Of a stretch of DNA of 64,000 nt, positions 1 through 8,030 are shown in pieces. Source of the stretch: Blastocatellia bacterium (GTDB taxonomy: Bacteria; Acidobacteriota; Blastocatellia; Chloracidobacteriales; JADJPF01); NCBI GenBank assembly GCA_016713405.1, contig JADJPF010000009.1, positions 1 to 64,000 on the forward strand, read 5' to 3'. Position 1 is the first letter of the stretch; each line of letters begins with the position of its first letter. The position numbers were made by a program, and so were the translations under genes. The notes under the pieces were generated by a model, which was not told where the DNA came from, searched no databases, and saw only the letters and a program-made list of their open reading frames with translations.

Positions 1-2
1 TC

Positions 3-203
3 ACAATAGTTATATCTGTTGATTCAACTTTAACCCCTGACTCAGTAAAGGGTTATCCTCCTAACACGTCTCCAACTGCACAATTTTCCAATAGCCTCTG
101 TAAGTCTCAACTTGGCTTGTACTGAATAAAAAATGACTGTAATAACTTTGGCTTCTCATTACAAATAGGACTGATTAACCACAAAAAGCTTTTCAGTCCC
201 TAA
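3..203 (+). pseudogene. Upstream fragment of a phage-like protein, open at the window edge
   Basis: A reading frame enters from the left edge and reads through about 40 codons to a TGA at 123-125, then continues in the same frame for 25 more sensible codons to a TAA at 201-203. One base later the downstream frame (175-1098) carries on with protein-like sequence well before its first usable start. The simplest reading is one gene interrupted by an in-frame TGA and a one-base shift near 198-202, running into the gene annotated at 286-1098. No family is recognised. It may be a structural phage protein judging only from the lysis genes downstream. Confidence 0.35.
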
Positions 204-285
204 AATCTCTCATACCAGTAACGGTAAACAATGTTCTTTTGAGGTAAAGCTAAACCCTGGTGAAACTCCTCCAAAGTTTAGGCAG

Positions 286-1098
286 TTGGTTTCTGTTGTA
301 TTTACCCACAAAACTGGAGATAGAGAAAAATTGTTTGGTGGTGAAGTTGGTAATGTTACCCCATTAATTCAGTTTTTCCCCTATAGAGTTTACCAAGTTA
401 CTTGTAAAGATTTTGAGAGCATTTTTCTAAATGTACAACCATTTGATTATGAACAGCTATCCCCACAACCTATAGGAATTCATTTAGCAGAAATACTCAG
501 GCTAGGTGCTTGCACTAACCCGCAAGATGGTAGGGAATGGATAAGAGATAGGCTTGGTTCAGTAATTAACCAACCTAATGGACTGCCTCCTTGGATAAAA
601 AACTCTGAGACAGATGACGATAGACAACCATTTAGTGTTCAAAATAGTTTTCTGCGTGAAGCAGTAGCAAAGCTTTGTAAACAATTTGGTTTTAGTTACT
701 CAATTGATTTTGGAGAGTGGTTTGATGTTAGTAACCTAGGCAACAACCCATTAGCACGTTTAGTATTAACTAGAAACGATTATTCTCTAAATAGAGAAAA
801 ATTGCTTATTGATTTGTCACCAAACGCTGATAAATGCCTGCAAAAAAAATGGGCTAACCCTAAAGCTCAATTTCAGGCTAGAGATGTAACTAGAGTAATA
901 GTAGCAAAAGATCCCGAAAGCCTGCTGAACGCAAACGCCCCACAATTGGACACTGTAAACAACTATTTAATTGCTGCTAATTCACCAGAACAATCTGTAG
1001 GTTTATTGAAAAAGACTGGAACTGTAAAAAGCTATTTTATTACCACTGGTGATGAAGGTGGTGGAGATGGGGACGGAGGCGATGGAGGAGGCTTTTAA
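286..1098 (+). CDS. Hypothetical phage-like protein with Gly/Asp-rich tail
   Basis: Encodes 270 aa from a TTG codon at 286. The same frame is open back to 175 with protein-like codons, so the true N-terminus probably lies upstream and is hidden by a frameshift. I do not recognise the fold. The C-terminal 15 residues are almost only Gly and Asp, a flexible acidic tail. It is followed after 24 bp by a small membrane protein and then the endolysin, and all six plus-strand genes to 3501 appear co-oriented, so it is probably the last structural gene before a phage or phage-derived lysis cassette. Function beyond that is inference. Confidence 0.5.
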   Translation: MVSVVFTHKTGDREKLFGGEVGNVTPLIQFFPYRVYQVTCKDFESIFLNVQPFDYEQLSPQPIGIHLAEILRLGACTNPQDGREWIRDRLGSVINQPNGLPPWIKNSETDDDRQPFSVQNSFLREAVAKLCKQFGFSYSIDFGEWFDVSNLGNNPLARLVLTRNDYSLNREKLLIDLSPNADKCLQKKWANPKAQFQARDVTRVIVAKDPESLLNANAPQLDTVNNYLIAANSPEQSVGLLKKTGTVKSYFITTGDEGGGDGDGGDGGGF

Positions 1099-1122
1099 TC
1101 TAAACTCTCAAGGAGGACATAT

Positions 1123-1446
1123 ATGCAGCATACCAATAGGCGTTTGACTGATTATTTAAGATTAAGTTTTATTGTAATTGGCTTATCTGTGATTTTTCTA
1201 TCTTTTGTTGTGACTCTTCATGCTCAATCACAAAACTTGTTAGATCAACAAGTTAAAGAGGTTATCCAACAACAAAAATCTGATCAAGACAAAATTATAT
1301 CTATTGATAAACGCTTAACAGTAATAGAAACAAAACAAGACTCAATTTTATATGTCGGCTGGGGTGTGATAGGTGGCTTGGGTATGCTCCTGTTGGAACG
1401 TGCTAAAGACATTTTATTTGCTCCAAGGCGAAGAAGGGATGAATAA
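1123..1446 (+). CDS. Small membrane protein, holin/spanin-like topology
   Basis: Encodes 107 aa and starts at ATG 1123, 6-8 bp after a strong AAGGAGGA ribosome-binding site. An N-terminal hydrophobic segment (about residues 14-35) is followed by a polar Gln/Lys-rich helix likely to form a coiled coil (36-75), a second hydrophobic segment (76-92) and a basic tail RRRRDE. This layout resembles haemolysin XhlA-type phage accessory holins, but no diagnostic motif is visible. It lies 7 bp upstream of the endolysin gene, supporting a role in lysis or in letting the muralytic enzyme reach the wall. Confidence 0.6.
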   Translation: MQHTNRRLTDYLRLSFIVIGLSVIFLSFVVTLHAQSQNLLDQQVKEVIQQQKSDQDKIISIDKRLTVIETKQDSILYVGWGVIGGLGMLLLERAKDILFAPRRRRDE

Positions 1447-1452
1447 ATAATT

Positions 1453-1986
1453 ATGATTACTACTGAACAGTTACGTCAAATTATGCCTAGATTATCAGTT
1501 GATAAAGCAACAGAATATTTACCTTATATAAATGAAGCTATGAAAGAGGCTCAGATAAATACACCTTTAAGCCAAGCTGCTTTTCTAGCTCAAATTGCCC
1601 ATGAGAGCGGAGAGTTAAAATACTTCAAAGAACTAGCTAGCGGTGCTGCTTATGAAGGTCGTCGTGATTTAGGTAATACTCAACCTGGTGATGGAGTACG
1701 TTTTAAGGGTCGTGGGCCAATTCAATTAACAGGACGAGCTAATTACAGACAAGCAGGCAAGGATCTTGGATTGGATTTGGAAAATACTCCTGCACGTGCA
1801 GAAGCTCCAGACGTAGCATTTAGAATAGCTGGATGGTTTTGGACTAAAAGAAAGTTAAATGCCTTTGCTGATAAAGGTAATTTTGATGCCATAACCTATA
1901 GAATTAATGGCGGCTATAATGGGAAGGCAGATAGAGATAAATACTACCAAACAGCCCTAAAGGTTTTAGGAGGTCAAGATGGATGA
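1453..1986 (+). CDS. GH19-type endolysin (chitinase class I-like lysozyme)
   Basis: Encodes 177 aa, the usual size of a single-domain phage GH19 lysozyme. The motif AHESGELKYFKE (residues 49-60) holds the catalytic glutamate E51, and the later FKGRGPIQLTGRANY and YRINGGYNG blocks are typical of the family. GH19 endolysins hydrolyse the beta-1,4 glycosidic bonds of peptidoglycan. There is no signal peptide, so export would depend on a holin; candidate holins flank it on both sides and the next gene overlaps its end by 8 bp. Identification as GH19 is firm; assignment to a prophage rather than a tailocin or injection system is not. Confidence 0.85.
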   Translation: MITTEQLRQIMPRLSVDKATEYLPYINEAMKEAQINTPLSQAAFLAQIAHESGELKYFKELASGAAYEGRRDLGNTQPGDGVRFKGRGPIQLTGRANYRQAGKDLGLDLENTPARAEAPDVAFRIAGWFWTKRKLNAFADKGNFDAITYRINGGYNGKADRDKYYQTALKVLGGQDG

Positions 1987-2179
1987 CATAAAAAAGAATC
2001 TACAAATACTTAACTGGAAAAAAATGATCTTGGTTGTAGGAGGCTCTTTACTGCTAGATCTAGCTGCTAGTTTAGCTGCTGAAGCTAGTCTAAAAGTTTT
2101 AATCATTCATGCTGGTATTGTATTTGGTACTACAACAGGAGCATTTCTCCTAGACGCTGCAAAGAAAATCCAAGACTAA
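1979..2179 (+). CDS. Putative holin, two membrane segments
   Basis: Encodes 66 aa. Its ATG lies inside the endolysin gene (8-bp overlap, translational coupling). A short charged N-terminus (DDIKKN) is followed by two hydrophobic helices (about 16-36 and 38-58) and a lysine-containing end, the layout of a small two-helix holin. Size, topology and overlap with the endolysin are the evidence; no sequence family is recognised. It would form the membrane lesion through which the GH19 enzyme reaches the wall. Confidence 0.6.
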   Translation: MDDIKKNLQILNWKKMILVVGGSLLLDLAASLAAEASLKVLIIHAGIVFGTTTGAFLLDAAKKIQD

Positions 2180-2183
2180 TAAA

Positions 2184-2987
2184 ATGAACCCAAAAGTAAA
2201 AACTTTTTTAGCTCTAACATTAAGCTTCTTTTTAATAGCAGTTGGCTCACTAAGTATTAAAGCTTATTTTCTACTTGATAAGTTAAATTTAACAGTGGAT
2301 AAAGTTAATAAGACCATAGATGAAAGTTCACCAAGTCTTATTTCAACTATTAATAGTAGTAAATCAACTGCCACTAAAATAGATAATTTTATTACTCCAG
2401 AAAGGCTCAAGTATCTGGATGAAGCTGCAAGAGCGCAAATAGACGGAACAAACCAAGCTACTCAAGGGGCTGCTGGTGTAACTCTTGCCACTATCACAAC
2501 CTTAGAGGAGTTTGTTCAACCAGCCATAGCCGACTTTAGAAAAGAAGGGAAGGAAACCTTTGCTGAAATAAAAACAGAGGTCAAGGAACTACAAAACTTA
2601 ACTCGTGAGCTAACTCATCAAGTCAACCAAAATGGCGATGAAGTTAAAGCCTTACTTGAACAAGGTAAGAGCATCGTTGTCAAATCTGAGCCTGAATTAT
2701 TAGCTACACTGGCTAAGATTAAAGAAACAAGCGAACGTTTAGAGATATTAACCAATGACCCTGCTTTAGCTCAAACCTTGCGTAATATTGATAGTACAAG
2801 TTATAGTGTTTCGCTTATCAGTAAAGATTTATCAAATTTATCACACCATTTTATTGACCCAATTGTTAACCCAAAACCACCTAAAAACAAGTTCGATAAA
2901 TTTCTTGTTCGCCCAACCATTAAAGTTCTTAGGGTATTAAATGGCTATGGCAATGTCTTGTTTTTCCTAGACCGAGTTATTCCTTAG
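2184..2987 (+). CDS. Membrane-anchored coiled-coil protein of the lysis module
   Basis: Encodes 267 aa starting 4 bp after the putative holin. An N-terminal hydrophobic anchor (about 6-32) is followed by a long polar helical region (35-225) with heptad-like spacing of Leu/Ile, then a conserved-looking basic end around residues 230-267 (KPPKNKFDKFLVRP). Such anchored coiled coils occur both in MCE-like proteins and in phage lysis or tail cassettes. I cannot name the family. It is co-transcribed with the lysis genes by position. Confidence 0.55.
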   Translation: MNPKVKTFLALTLSFFLIAVGSLSIKAYFLLDKLNLTVDKVNKTIDESSPSLISTINSSKSTATKIDNFITPERLKYLDEAARAQIDGTNQATQGAAGVTLATITTLEEFVQPAIADFRKEGKETFAEIKTEVKELQNLTRELTHQVNQNGDEVKALLEQGKSIVVKSEPELLATLAKIKETSERLEILTNDPALAQTLRNIDSTSYSVSLISKDLSNLSHHFIDPIVNPKPPKNKFDKFLVRPTIKVLRVLNGYGNVLFFLDRVIP

Positions 2988-3005
2988 TTCTTAATTCACC
3001 TTTAT

Positions 3006-3037
3006 AAATCGATAAATCGATAAACCAATAAACCAAT
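3006..3037 (+). repeat. Four short tandem 8-bp units
   Basis: Two copies of AAATCGAT are followed directly by two copies of AAACCAAT, filling the gap between two co-oriented phage-like genes. The TCGAT core is palindromic. It could be a binding site or a slippage product; nothing else supports a function. Confidence 0.5.
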
Positions 3038-3066
3038 AATTCATACTAAATACAGGAGATAATATT

Positions 3067-3501
3067 ATGTCTTTCTTAAATTTCTTTAAGAGAATAGGCT
3101 CTTTTTTTGCTAATTTATTTGGTAATAAAAAAGTGCAAGAAGCAGCGGGAAAGCTAGCAGGATTAGTTAAAATCGCCTTTCCTGTTGTTGAGCTAGTTGC
3201 ACAAATCACTCCAACCAAGGCTGACGATTTACTAGTTGAAGCTGCTAAAAACATTGGCATCAGCATTAACGAAATTGTTTCCAGCACTAATGATTTAGTT
3301 CGTGATGGAGGCCGACAACGTTTAGCTGCTGAAGCTCTTAAACTAAAACTTTTGGAGCTAGTACAAAATGGCAAACAAGTCAAGTTAGACGATTTTACTA
3401 TTAAAACCACTGCTGATGTTCTTAACCTTGATAAAACTACTCTATTAACTGCTGTTCAATCTGCTGTGTTTTTTTGGAAAACTTTTCAAAAAAGCAAATA
3501 A
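3067..3501 (+). CDS. Hypothetical phage-like amphipathic protein
   Basis: Encodes 144 aa with ATG at 3067 preceded by ACAGGAGATA (Shine-Dalgarno). The N-terminus (MSFLNFFKRIGSFFANLF) is strongly amphipathic and could lie along a membrane. The rest is helical with hydrophobic stretches near 33-47 and 124-136 but no clear membrane span. No family is recognised. It closes the plus-strand run that begins with the lysis genes, so an accessory role in that module is likely but unproven. Confidence 0.5.
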   Translation: MSFLNFFKRIGSFFANLFGNKKVQEAAGKLAGLVKIAFPVVELVAQITPTKADDLLVEAAKNIGISINEIVSSTNDLVRDGGRQRLAAEALKLKLLELVQNGKQVKLDDFTIKTTADVLNLDKTTLLTAVQSAVFFWKTFQKSK

Positions 3502-3534
3502 GCTCTCTAACATATTTTGCAGATGCACTCTTTT

Positions 3535-3927
3535 TTAACCTAAATTTTGAGGGTATCTATCATTGCCAGGAAACGCTCCTTGAGAATTAGGCAACATACT
3601 TATTTGTATCATCTTATCTTGTGGGGTAGGCATAGCCCAACCAGCGTTTGCATCTCCTGACCAACCTGGAATAAATGTGTTGCCTTGATTTGAGTACAAG
3701 CCAGTTTCTTGATTTAGATGAGTATGGCCTACAACACATAACCGCCAATTCACATTTGCTGTATCTGTGTGCTGTACGTAAGTATAAGCTTGTTTGGTTT
3801 GGCCTTCTTGCGCTGAAACATTAACAAAAACAGATTGAGAAAAATCTGCTGCTGCTACTAACTGTTGTGCTTTCTCATCTGTAAAACCGGCTGGGCCGCC
3901 TTGAAGACATTTGTCATTCCATCCCAT
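3535..3927 (-). CDS. Hypothetical 130-aa protein
   Basis: Encodes 130 aa starting at ATG 3927 after AAGGAGAAAG (good Shine-Dalgarno). It is soluble, without signal or membrane segment, and rich in Asn, Gln, Trp and Tyr. The blocks FIPGWSGDANAGWAMP and RLCVVGHTHLNQ look beta-structured, as in small phage tail or secreted-effector proteins, but I do not recognise the family. It is convergent with the lysis cassette, ending 33 bp from it, and lies about 210 bp from the tRNA-Thr that may mark the edge of the element. Confidence 0.55.
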   Translation of the reverse strand: MGWNDKCLQGGPAGFTDEKAQQLVAAADFSQSVFVNVSAQEGQTKQAYTYVQHTDTANVNWRLCVVGHTHLNQETGLYSNQGNTFIPGWSGDANAGWAMPTPQDKMIQISMLPNSQGAFPGNDRYPQNLG

Positions 3928-4139
3928 TTTCTTTCTCCTTAATTATTAAAGCAAATTGGGTTGAGATATAGTTTTATTTTGTTACTCAATATGTAAAGCG
4001 GTAATTTAGGAAATAGCGCGACAGGTTAAATGTTAAAAATAGATTATTTTTTGCGGGTTGCTGTCAAGGTTGCTGTCAAACTAAAATAATACTTAGGATA
4101 GTTACTATTTAATTTATTATAAGTTGTTGAAAAGAAAGA
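3928..4139. other. Intergenic region between phage-like module and tRNA-Thr
   Basis: AT-rich and non-coding. It contains a direct repeat of GTTGCTGTCAA at about 4059-4079. The 3' end of the tRNA-Thr faces this side, as expected if a prophage had used the tRNA as attachment site, but no integrase and no second copy of the tRNA end is in the window. Confidence 0.4.
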
Positions 4140-4212
4140 AGCCGACTGCGGGACTTGAACCCGCGACCTGCTGATTACGAATCAGCTGCTCTACCAACTG
4201 AGCTAAGTCGGC
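4140..4212 (-). tRNA. tRNA-Thr(CGU)
   Basis: Full cloverleaf on the minus strand: acceptor GCCGACT / AGTCGGC, D arm GCTC..GAGC, anticodon loop TTCGTAA with anticodon CGT, T arm GCGGG/CCCGC with loop TTCAAGT. No encoded CCA. It stands alone, away from the large tRNA array at 54-58 kb. Confidence 0.95.
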
Positions 4213-4320
4213 ATAAATTGCTAAGAAGAAAGCTGTTAAAATACTAAATTTGACATAAACAAGAATTATCTTTTATAGAAGCATTTTTTCAAGCCTGATT
4301 AACAGATTTTGCTAATTTTA

Positions 4321-4857
4321 TTATTTTAAGTTCAATAAACTATAATAGTAAAATGCTGTAATTACTAAAGAATGAGTTATATAGCTGCCTTGTATTAACT
4401 TAGGAATTTCTTTTAGAGGAGTGTTTAGTATTTCTATTTCCTCAGTATTATCTAAATTAGGAGACTTAGTAAACTTTGAATTTTTAGCTAGAAAAGTATG
4501 ACACTTGTTATTTTGAATTGCTGGGTTTGGGTCAGTAATTCCTATTAATTGCCAATGACTAGATTCATAACCAGTTTCTTCTAAAAGTTCTCGTTTGGCT
4601 GCTTGTTCTGGGCTTTCGCCTTCATCAATCATACCGCCAGGAATTTCTAACGTTATATTTTGTATTCCATAACGATATTGCTTAACTAAGATTACTTCTT
4701 CATTTTCTGTAAGTGCAATAATATTGACCCAATTAGTTGGTTCAATGATAAAAAAATCATGATGAGAGTTGGTTTTTTCTAAAAAGTGGTTTTCACATTT
4801 AATAGCAAAAATCCTACAATTAAAAACTTCTTTTGAGTTTAACTTTAAGTTTGGCAA
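4321..4857 (-). CDS. Nudix hydrolase, ADP-ribose pyrophosphatase-like
   Basis: Encodes 178 aa, the normal length for ADP-ribose pyrophosphatases. The complete Nudix box lies at residues 75-97 (G75, E81, R89, E90, E93, E94, G96), providing the Mg-binding glutamates. The preceding strand VKQYRYGIQNITLEIPGG is typical of the NudF/ADPRase subgroup, which hydrolyses ADP-ribose to AMP and ribose 5-phosphate. It is a single-gene unit between a tRNA and a divergent sensor kinase. The substrate is inferred from subgroup resemblance and could be another nucleoside diphosphate derivative. Confidence 0.85.
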   Translation of the reverse strand: MPNLKLNSKEVFNCRIFAIKCENHFLEKTNSHHDFFIIEPTNWVNIIALTENEEVILVKQYRYGIQNITLEIPGGMIDEGESPEQAAKRELLEETGYESSHWQLIGITDPNPAIQNNKCHTFLAKNSKFTKSPNLDNTEEIEILNTPLKEIPKLIQGSYITHSLVITAFYYYSLLNLK

Positions 4858-5044
4858 ATAAAACTCCTTTAGACATCTAAATTTCTTTACTTGTATCTAG
4901 TTCTAATTGTTACTATTTTTGGTTACTATATATCAACTAATCTTTGTTTGACCAAATATTTAATAATGCTAATATATCAGCATTTAAGTCCAAAAATTTA
5001 AAGCTCAATCCTCAAAAATCATTAATCCACGCGGGGATTTCTCA

Positions 5045-7615
5045 ATGTCATCTTTAGCAAAAACGGACAAGATACAAAAATTACCTGTCCATTATAGTTT
5101 GTCTTTTAAGTTTGCTGTTACACTTACTGCACTAGTTGCAACATTATTGATTAGCTATGCTGTTGTAGTCACTTATACTAGAGTTATTACACTTGAGAAT
5201 GATATTGATGGTCATGCAACAAGCTTTGCTCAACTTAGCACTAAGACCATAGGGGATGCTTATCAAAATTATTCTTCTAATGAAGCTTTTAAGTTTAGAG
5301 ATTTGATTTCTAGTCAAATAAAAAAAACAATTGATGTTGAAGATATTTCATTGATTAACCCTCAAGGAATTGTTTTGTTTGACTCTAAAAATCAACAAGT
5401 GGATGGTTCTTTTAAGTCCCCTCAAGGTAGCAGTACAACTACCACAAAAGAAGTGCTAGAGCTAATTAACAAAGGGCAATTTCTTAAAAAAGAAGATAAA
5501 GACGAAAAAGGGCAAAAAATTTTAACTCTTATAGATCCTTATATTGATAGTGGAGGAAGAATCCCTTTTTTCATTCGCTATGTTGTTTCTTATAAGTCAC
5601 TTCGCAAAGAGATATTTAACTCTGTTTTGCAAATGACCATTATTACTATAATTGGTATTTTGGTTTCTATTGGGGTAGCAGTTTTTATTGCTCGTCGAAT
5701 TACTCAGCCAGTAGATCAGCTAATTTTAGGTACATCAGCAATTGCTCAGGGTGACTATGACGATAAATTAAGTATTCGTACTAGAGATGAACTAGAGGAT
5801 CTAGCACGTAACTTTGATTATATGGCGGAGCAGTTAAAAATTAATATTACAAAACTTCAAGATTCTAAAGCTAAGTTGCAGGAAACCAACATACGGCTAG
5901 AACAATCTAATGCTCGTTTAGGAAGCACCAATAAACAACTCCAAGACTCACAAAAGCAACTTCAATATTCTAATGAACAATTAGAAAGTTCTAATAAAGA
6001 ATTAGCAAATACAAATACAAAACTAGCAATAATAAATGACAAGCTAGAAACGGCTAATAATAAATTAGCTGTTGCTAACCAACAACTTGAGACAGCTAAC
6101 GAAGAGTTAAAACAGTTAGATAGAATGAAATCTGAGTTTTTACAAACTCTCTCACATGAACTTCGCACTCCACTTTCAGCTATAAAAGGCTATAATGAAT
6201 ATTTATTAGAACAAATGGTAGGCCCAATAAATAAAGGCCAGGAAAAAGCTCTGCGTACCATCCAACGAAATATAGACCGATTGACTACTTATATAAATGC
6301 TTTACTTGATTTTTCTCGTATAGAATCAGGGACAATCCCTGTTAGTATTCAGCCCTTTAAGCTGGCTACAGTTTTAGAGCAAACCCTTTTGTCTTATAAA
6401 ACACAAATGGAGAAAAAAGAAATTGAGTTAACTGTAACAGGTATTGACTCTTTACCTTTAGTTGCTGGTGATAGAGATCGTATTGCTCAGGTTTTAGATA
6501 ACTTAATTGCTAATGCCGTTAAATTTACTCCTGAAACAGGGCTAATAAAAATTGAAGGACACTTGTTAGAAAAGAAAGTTTTTATTTCTGTGTCCGATAA
6601 TGGAGTTGGAATTAGTCCAGCCAAGATTGATAAGATCTTTGACCGGTTCTATCAAGGTGATAGTTCTACTACTAGAAAATACGGTGGTATAGGCTTAGGT
6701 CTTGCTTTAGTAAAAAATATTATTGATGCTCATAAAACTACTATTAGAGTAGAAAGTAAAGAAAATGTTGGTTCAAAATTTACTTTTACATTAAATGTTG
6801 CGGAAAATGTTGAAGTTATAGAAGATAGTGGACTTCCATTAATAGATAATAGGAAATCTTACCTTATTCAAATTATTGATGATGAGCCTGATATTAATGA
6901 CCTTTTAAAAATTTCTTTAATTAAAGAAGGTTATAATGTGATTGATGCTAATAATGGTGAAGAAGGACTTCGTATAGCACGAGAACATTTGCCAGATTTA
7001 ATAATCTTAGATGTTAAGTTACCAGACATTAACGGGTTTGAAGTACTAGCTTGTCTTAAACAAGATGAACACACAAAAAAAATTCCTGTGATAATAATGT
7101 CAGTGCTTACAGATGCTAAGGAAAGCATTCAAATGGGAGCAGTTGATCACATTATCAAACCTGTAGACTTAAATTACTTAAAAACTAAGATTAATCGTAG
7201 TTTACTAATGAAAAATCCAGCAGCTAATATTCGTCCTACTGTAATGATAGTTGATGATGAGCCAGATATGAGAAAGATGATATGTGATCGTTTAACAGTA
7301 GAAGGTTTTAATACCTGGGCAGCATCTGATGGAACTACAGCTTTTGCTATGTTAAAACGTGAACCAATTAGGCCAAATTTAATTTTGCTAGATATAATGA
7401 TGCCAGACCAATCAGGATGGGATATAATGGCAACTCTTAAATCAGATCCTTTAACAGCACCTATTCCTATTATTTTAGTTTCTGCTAAAGGTGAAGAAGA
7501 AGACATTCGCCGAGGTTATGAACTTGGTGCGCATGACTATATTGTTAAACCATTTGAGATGAAAGATTTATTAACAGAAGTAAAAAGTATTATTGGTCAG
7601 CAAGTAAATATATAA
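5045..7615 (+). CDS. Membrane hybrid sensor histidine kinase with two receiver domains
   Basis: Encodes 856 aa. Membrane segments near residues 23-43 and 195-215 bracket a periplasmic sensor region of about 150 aa. HAMP follows (215-268), then a long signalling helix with repeated LxxxNxxL heptads (268-360), a HisKA domain with phospho-acceptor His371 in SHELRTP, and a HATPase domain with N, DNGVGI and GGIGLGLA boxes (about 470-580). Two receivers come last, with phospho-aspartates D656 and D783. The second receiver keeps the acidic pocket VDDEPD, while the first reads IDDEPD. A stand-alone receiver gene follows after 27 bp, so phosphate probably passes from His371 through these Asp residues. 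The input signal is unknown. Confidence 0.93.
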   Translation: MSSLAKTDKIQKLPVHYSLSFKFAVTLTALVATLLISYAVVVTYTRVITLENDIDGHATSFAQLSTKTIGDAYQNYSSNEAFKFRDLISSQIKKTIDVEDISLINPQGIVLFDSKNQQVDGSFKSPQGSSTTTTKEVLELINKGQFLKKEDKDEKGQKILTLIDPYIDSGGRIPFFIRYVVSYKSLRKEIFNSVLQMTIITIIGILVSIGVAVFIARRITQPVDQLILGTSAIAQGDYDDKLSIRTRDELEDLARNFDYMAEQLKINITKLQDSKAKLQETNIRLEQSNARLGSTNKQLQDSQKQLQYSNEQLESSNKELANTNTKLAIINDKLETANNKLAVANQQLETANEELKQLDRMKSEFLQTLSHELRTPLSAIKGYNEYLLEQMVGPINKGQEKALRTIQRNIDRLTTYINALLDFSRIESGTIPVSIQPFKLATVLEQTLLSYKTQMEKKEIELTVTGIDSLPLVAGDRDRIAQVLDNLIANAVKFTPETGLIKIEGHLLEKKVFISVSDNGVGISPAKIDKIFDRFYQGDSSTTRKYGGIGLGLALVKNIIDAHKTTIRVESKENVGSKFTFTLNVAENVEVIEDSGLPLIDNRKSYLIQIIDDEPDINDLLKISLIKEGYNVIDANNGEEGLRIAREHLPDLIILDVKLPDINGFEVLACLKQDEHTKKIPVIIMSVLTDAKESIQMGAVDHIIKPVDLNYLKTKINRSLLMKNPAANIRPTVMIVDDEPDMRKMICDRLTVEGFNTWAASDGTTAFAMLKREPIRPNLILLDIMMPDQSGWDIMATLKSDPLTAPIPIILVSAKGEEEDIRRGYELGAHDYIVKPFEMKDLLTEVKSIIGQQVNI

Positions 7616-7642
7616 ATTTAAGATTAACGGGTGAATAATTTT

Positions 7643-8008
7643 ATGAGCAAAACGATCTTGGTCGTAGACGATGAACAAGATCTACTAGATCTAATGGAAA
7701 TTATTCTTGGTGGGGAAGGCTTTGATATTATTACTGCTAGCAATGGTCAAGAAGCTATTAATAAATTAAAAGAAACCATACCAGATTTAGTTTTATTAGA
7801 TGTAATGATGCCAATTATGGACGGATGGCAAACATTAAAAAATATTAAAACTACTAAAGAAACTTCACATCTTCCTGTAGTAATGGTGACAGCCAAAATT
7901 GGAGATGATGATAGAATGCGTGGTTTAAGAGAAGGAGCTACAGATTATATTGGCAAACCTTTTGCTCCTAGGGAAGTAGTTAATAGAATAAAAACTATCT
8001 TAAAGTAA
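7643..8008 (+). CDS. Single-domain response regulator
   Basis: Encodes 121 aa from ATG 7643 (SD-like GGGTGA 8 bp upstream; a GTG at 7631 is in frame but lies on that SD). Only a CheY-like receiver is present: acidic pair DD at residues 9-10, phospho-acceptor D53 in LLDVMMP, conserved T/K positions MVTAKIGDDD and GKPF. With no output domain it acts by protein contact. It sits directly behind the hybrid kinase and is the obvious phosphotransfer partner. Confidence 0.93.
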   Translation: MSKTILVVDDEQDLLDLMEIILGGEGFDIITASNGQEAINKLKETIPDLVLLDVMMPIMDGWQTLKNIKTTKETSHLPVVMVTAKIGDDDRMRGLREGATDYIGKPFAPREVVNRIKTILK

Positions 8009-8030
8009 ATTACCAAAATAATAGTCAATT

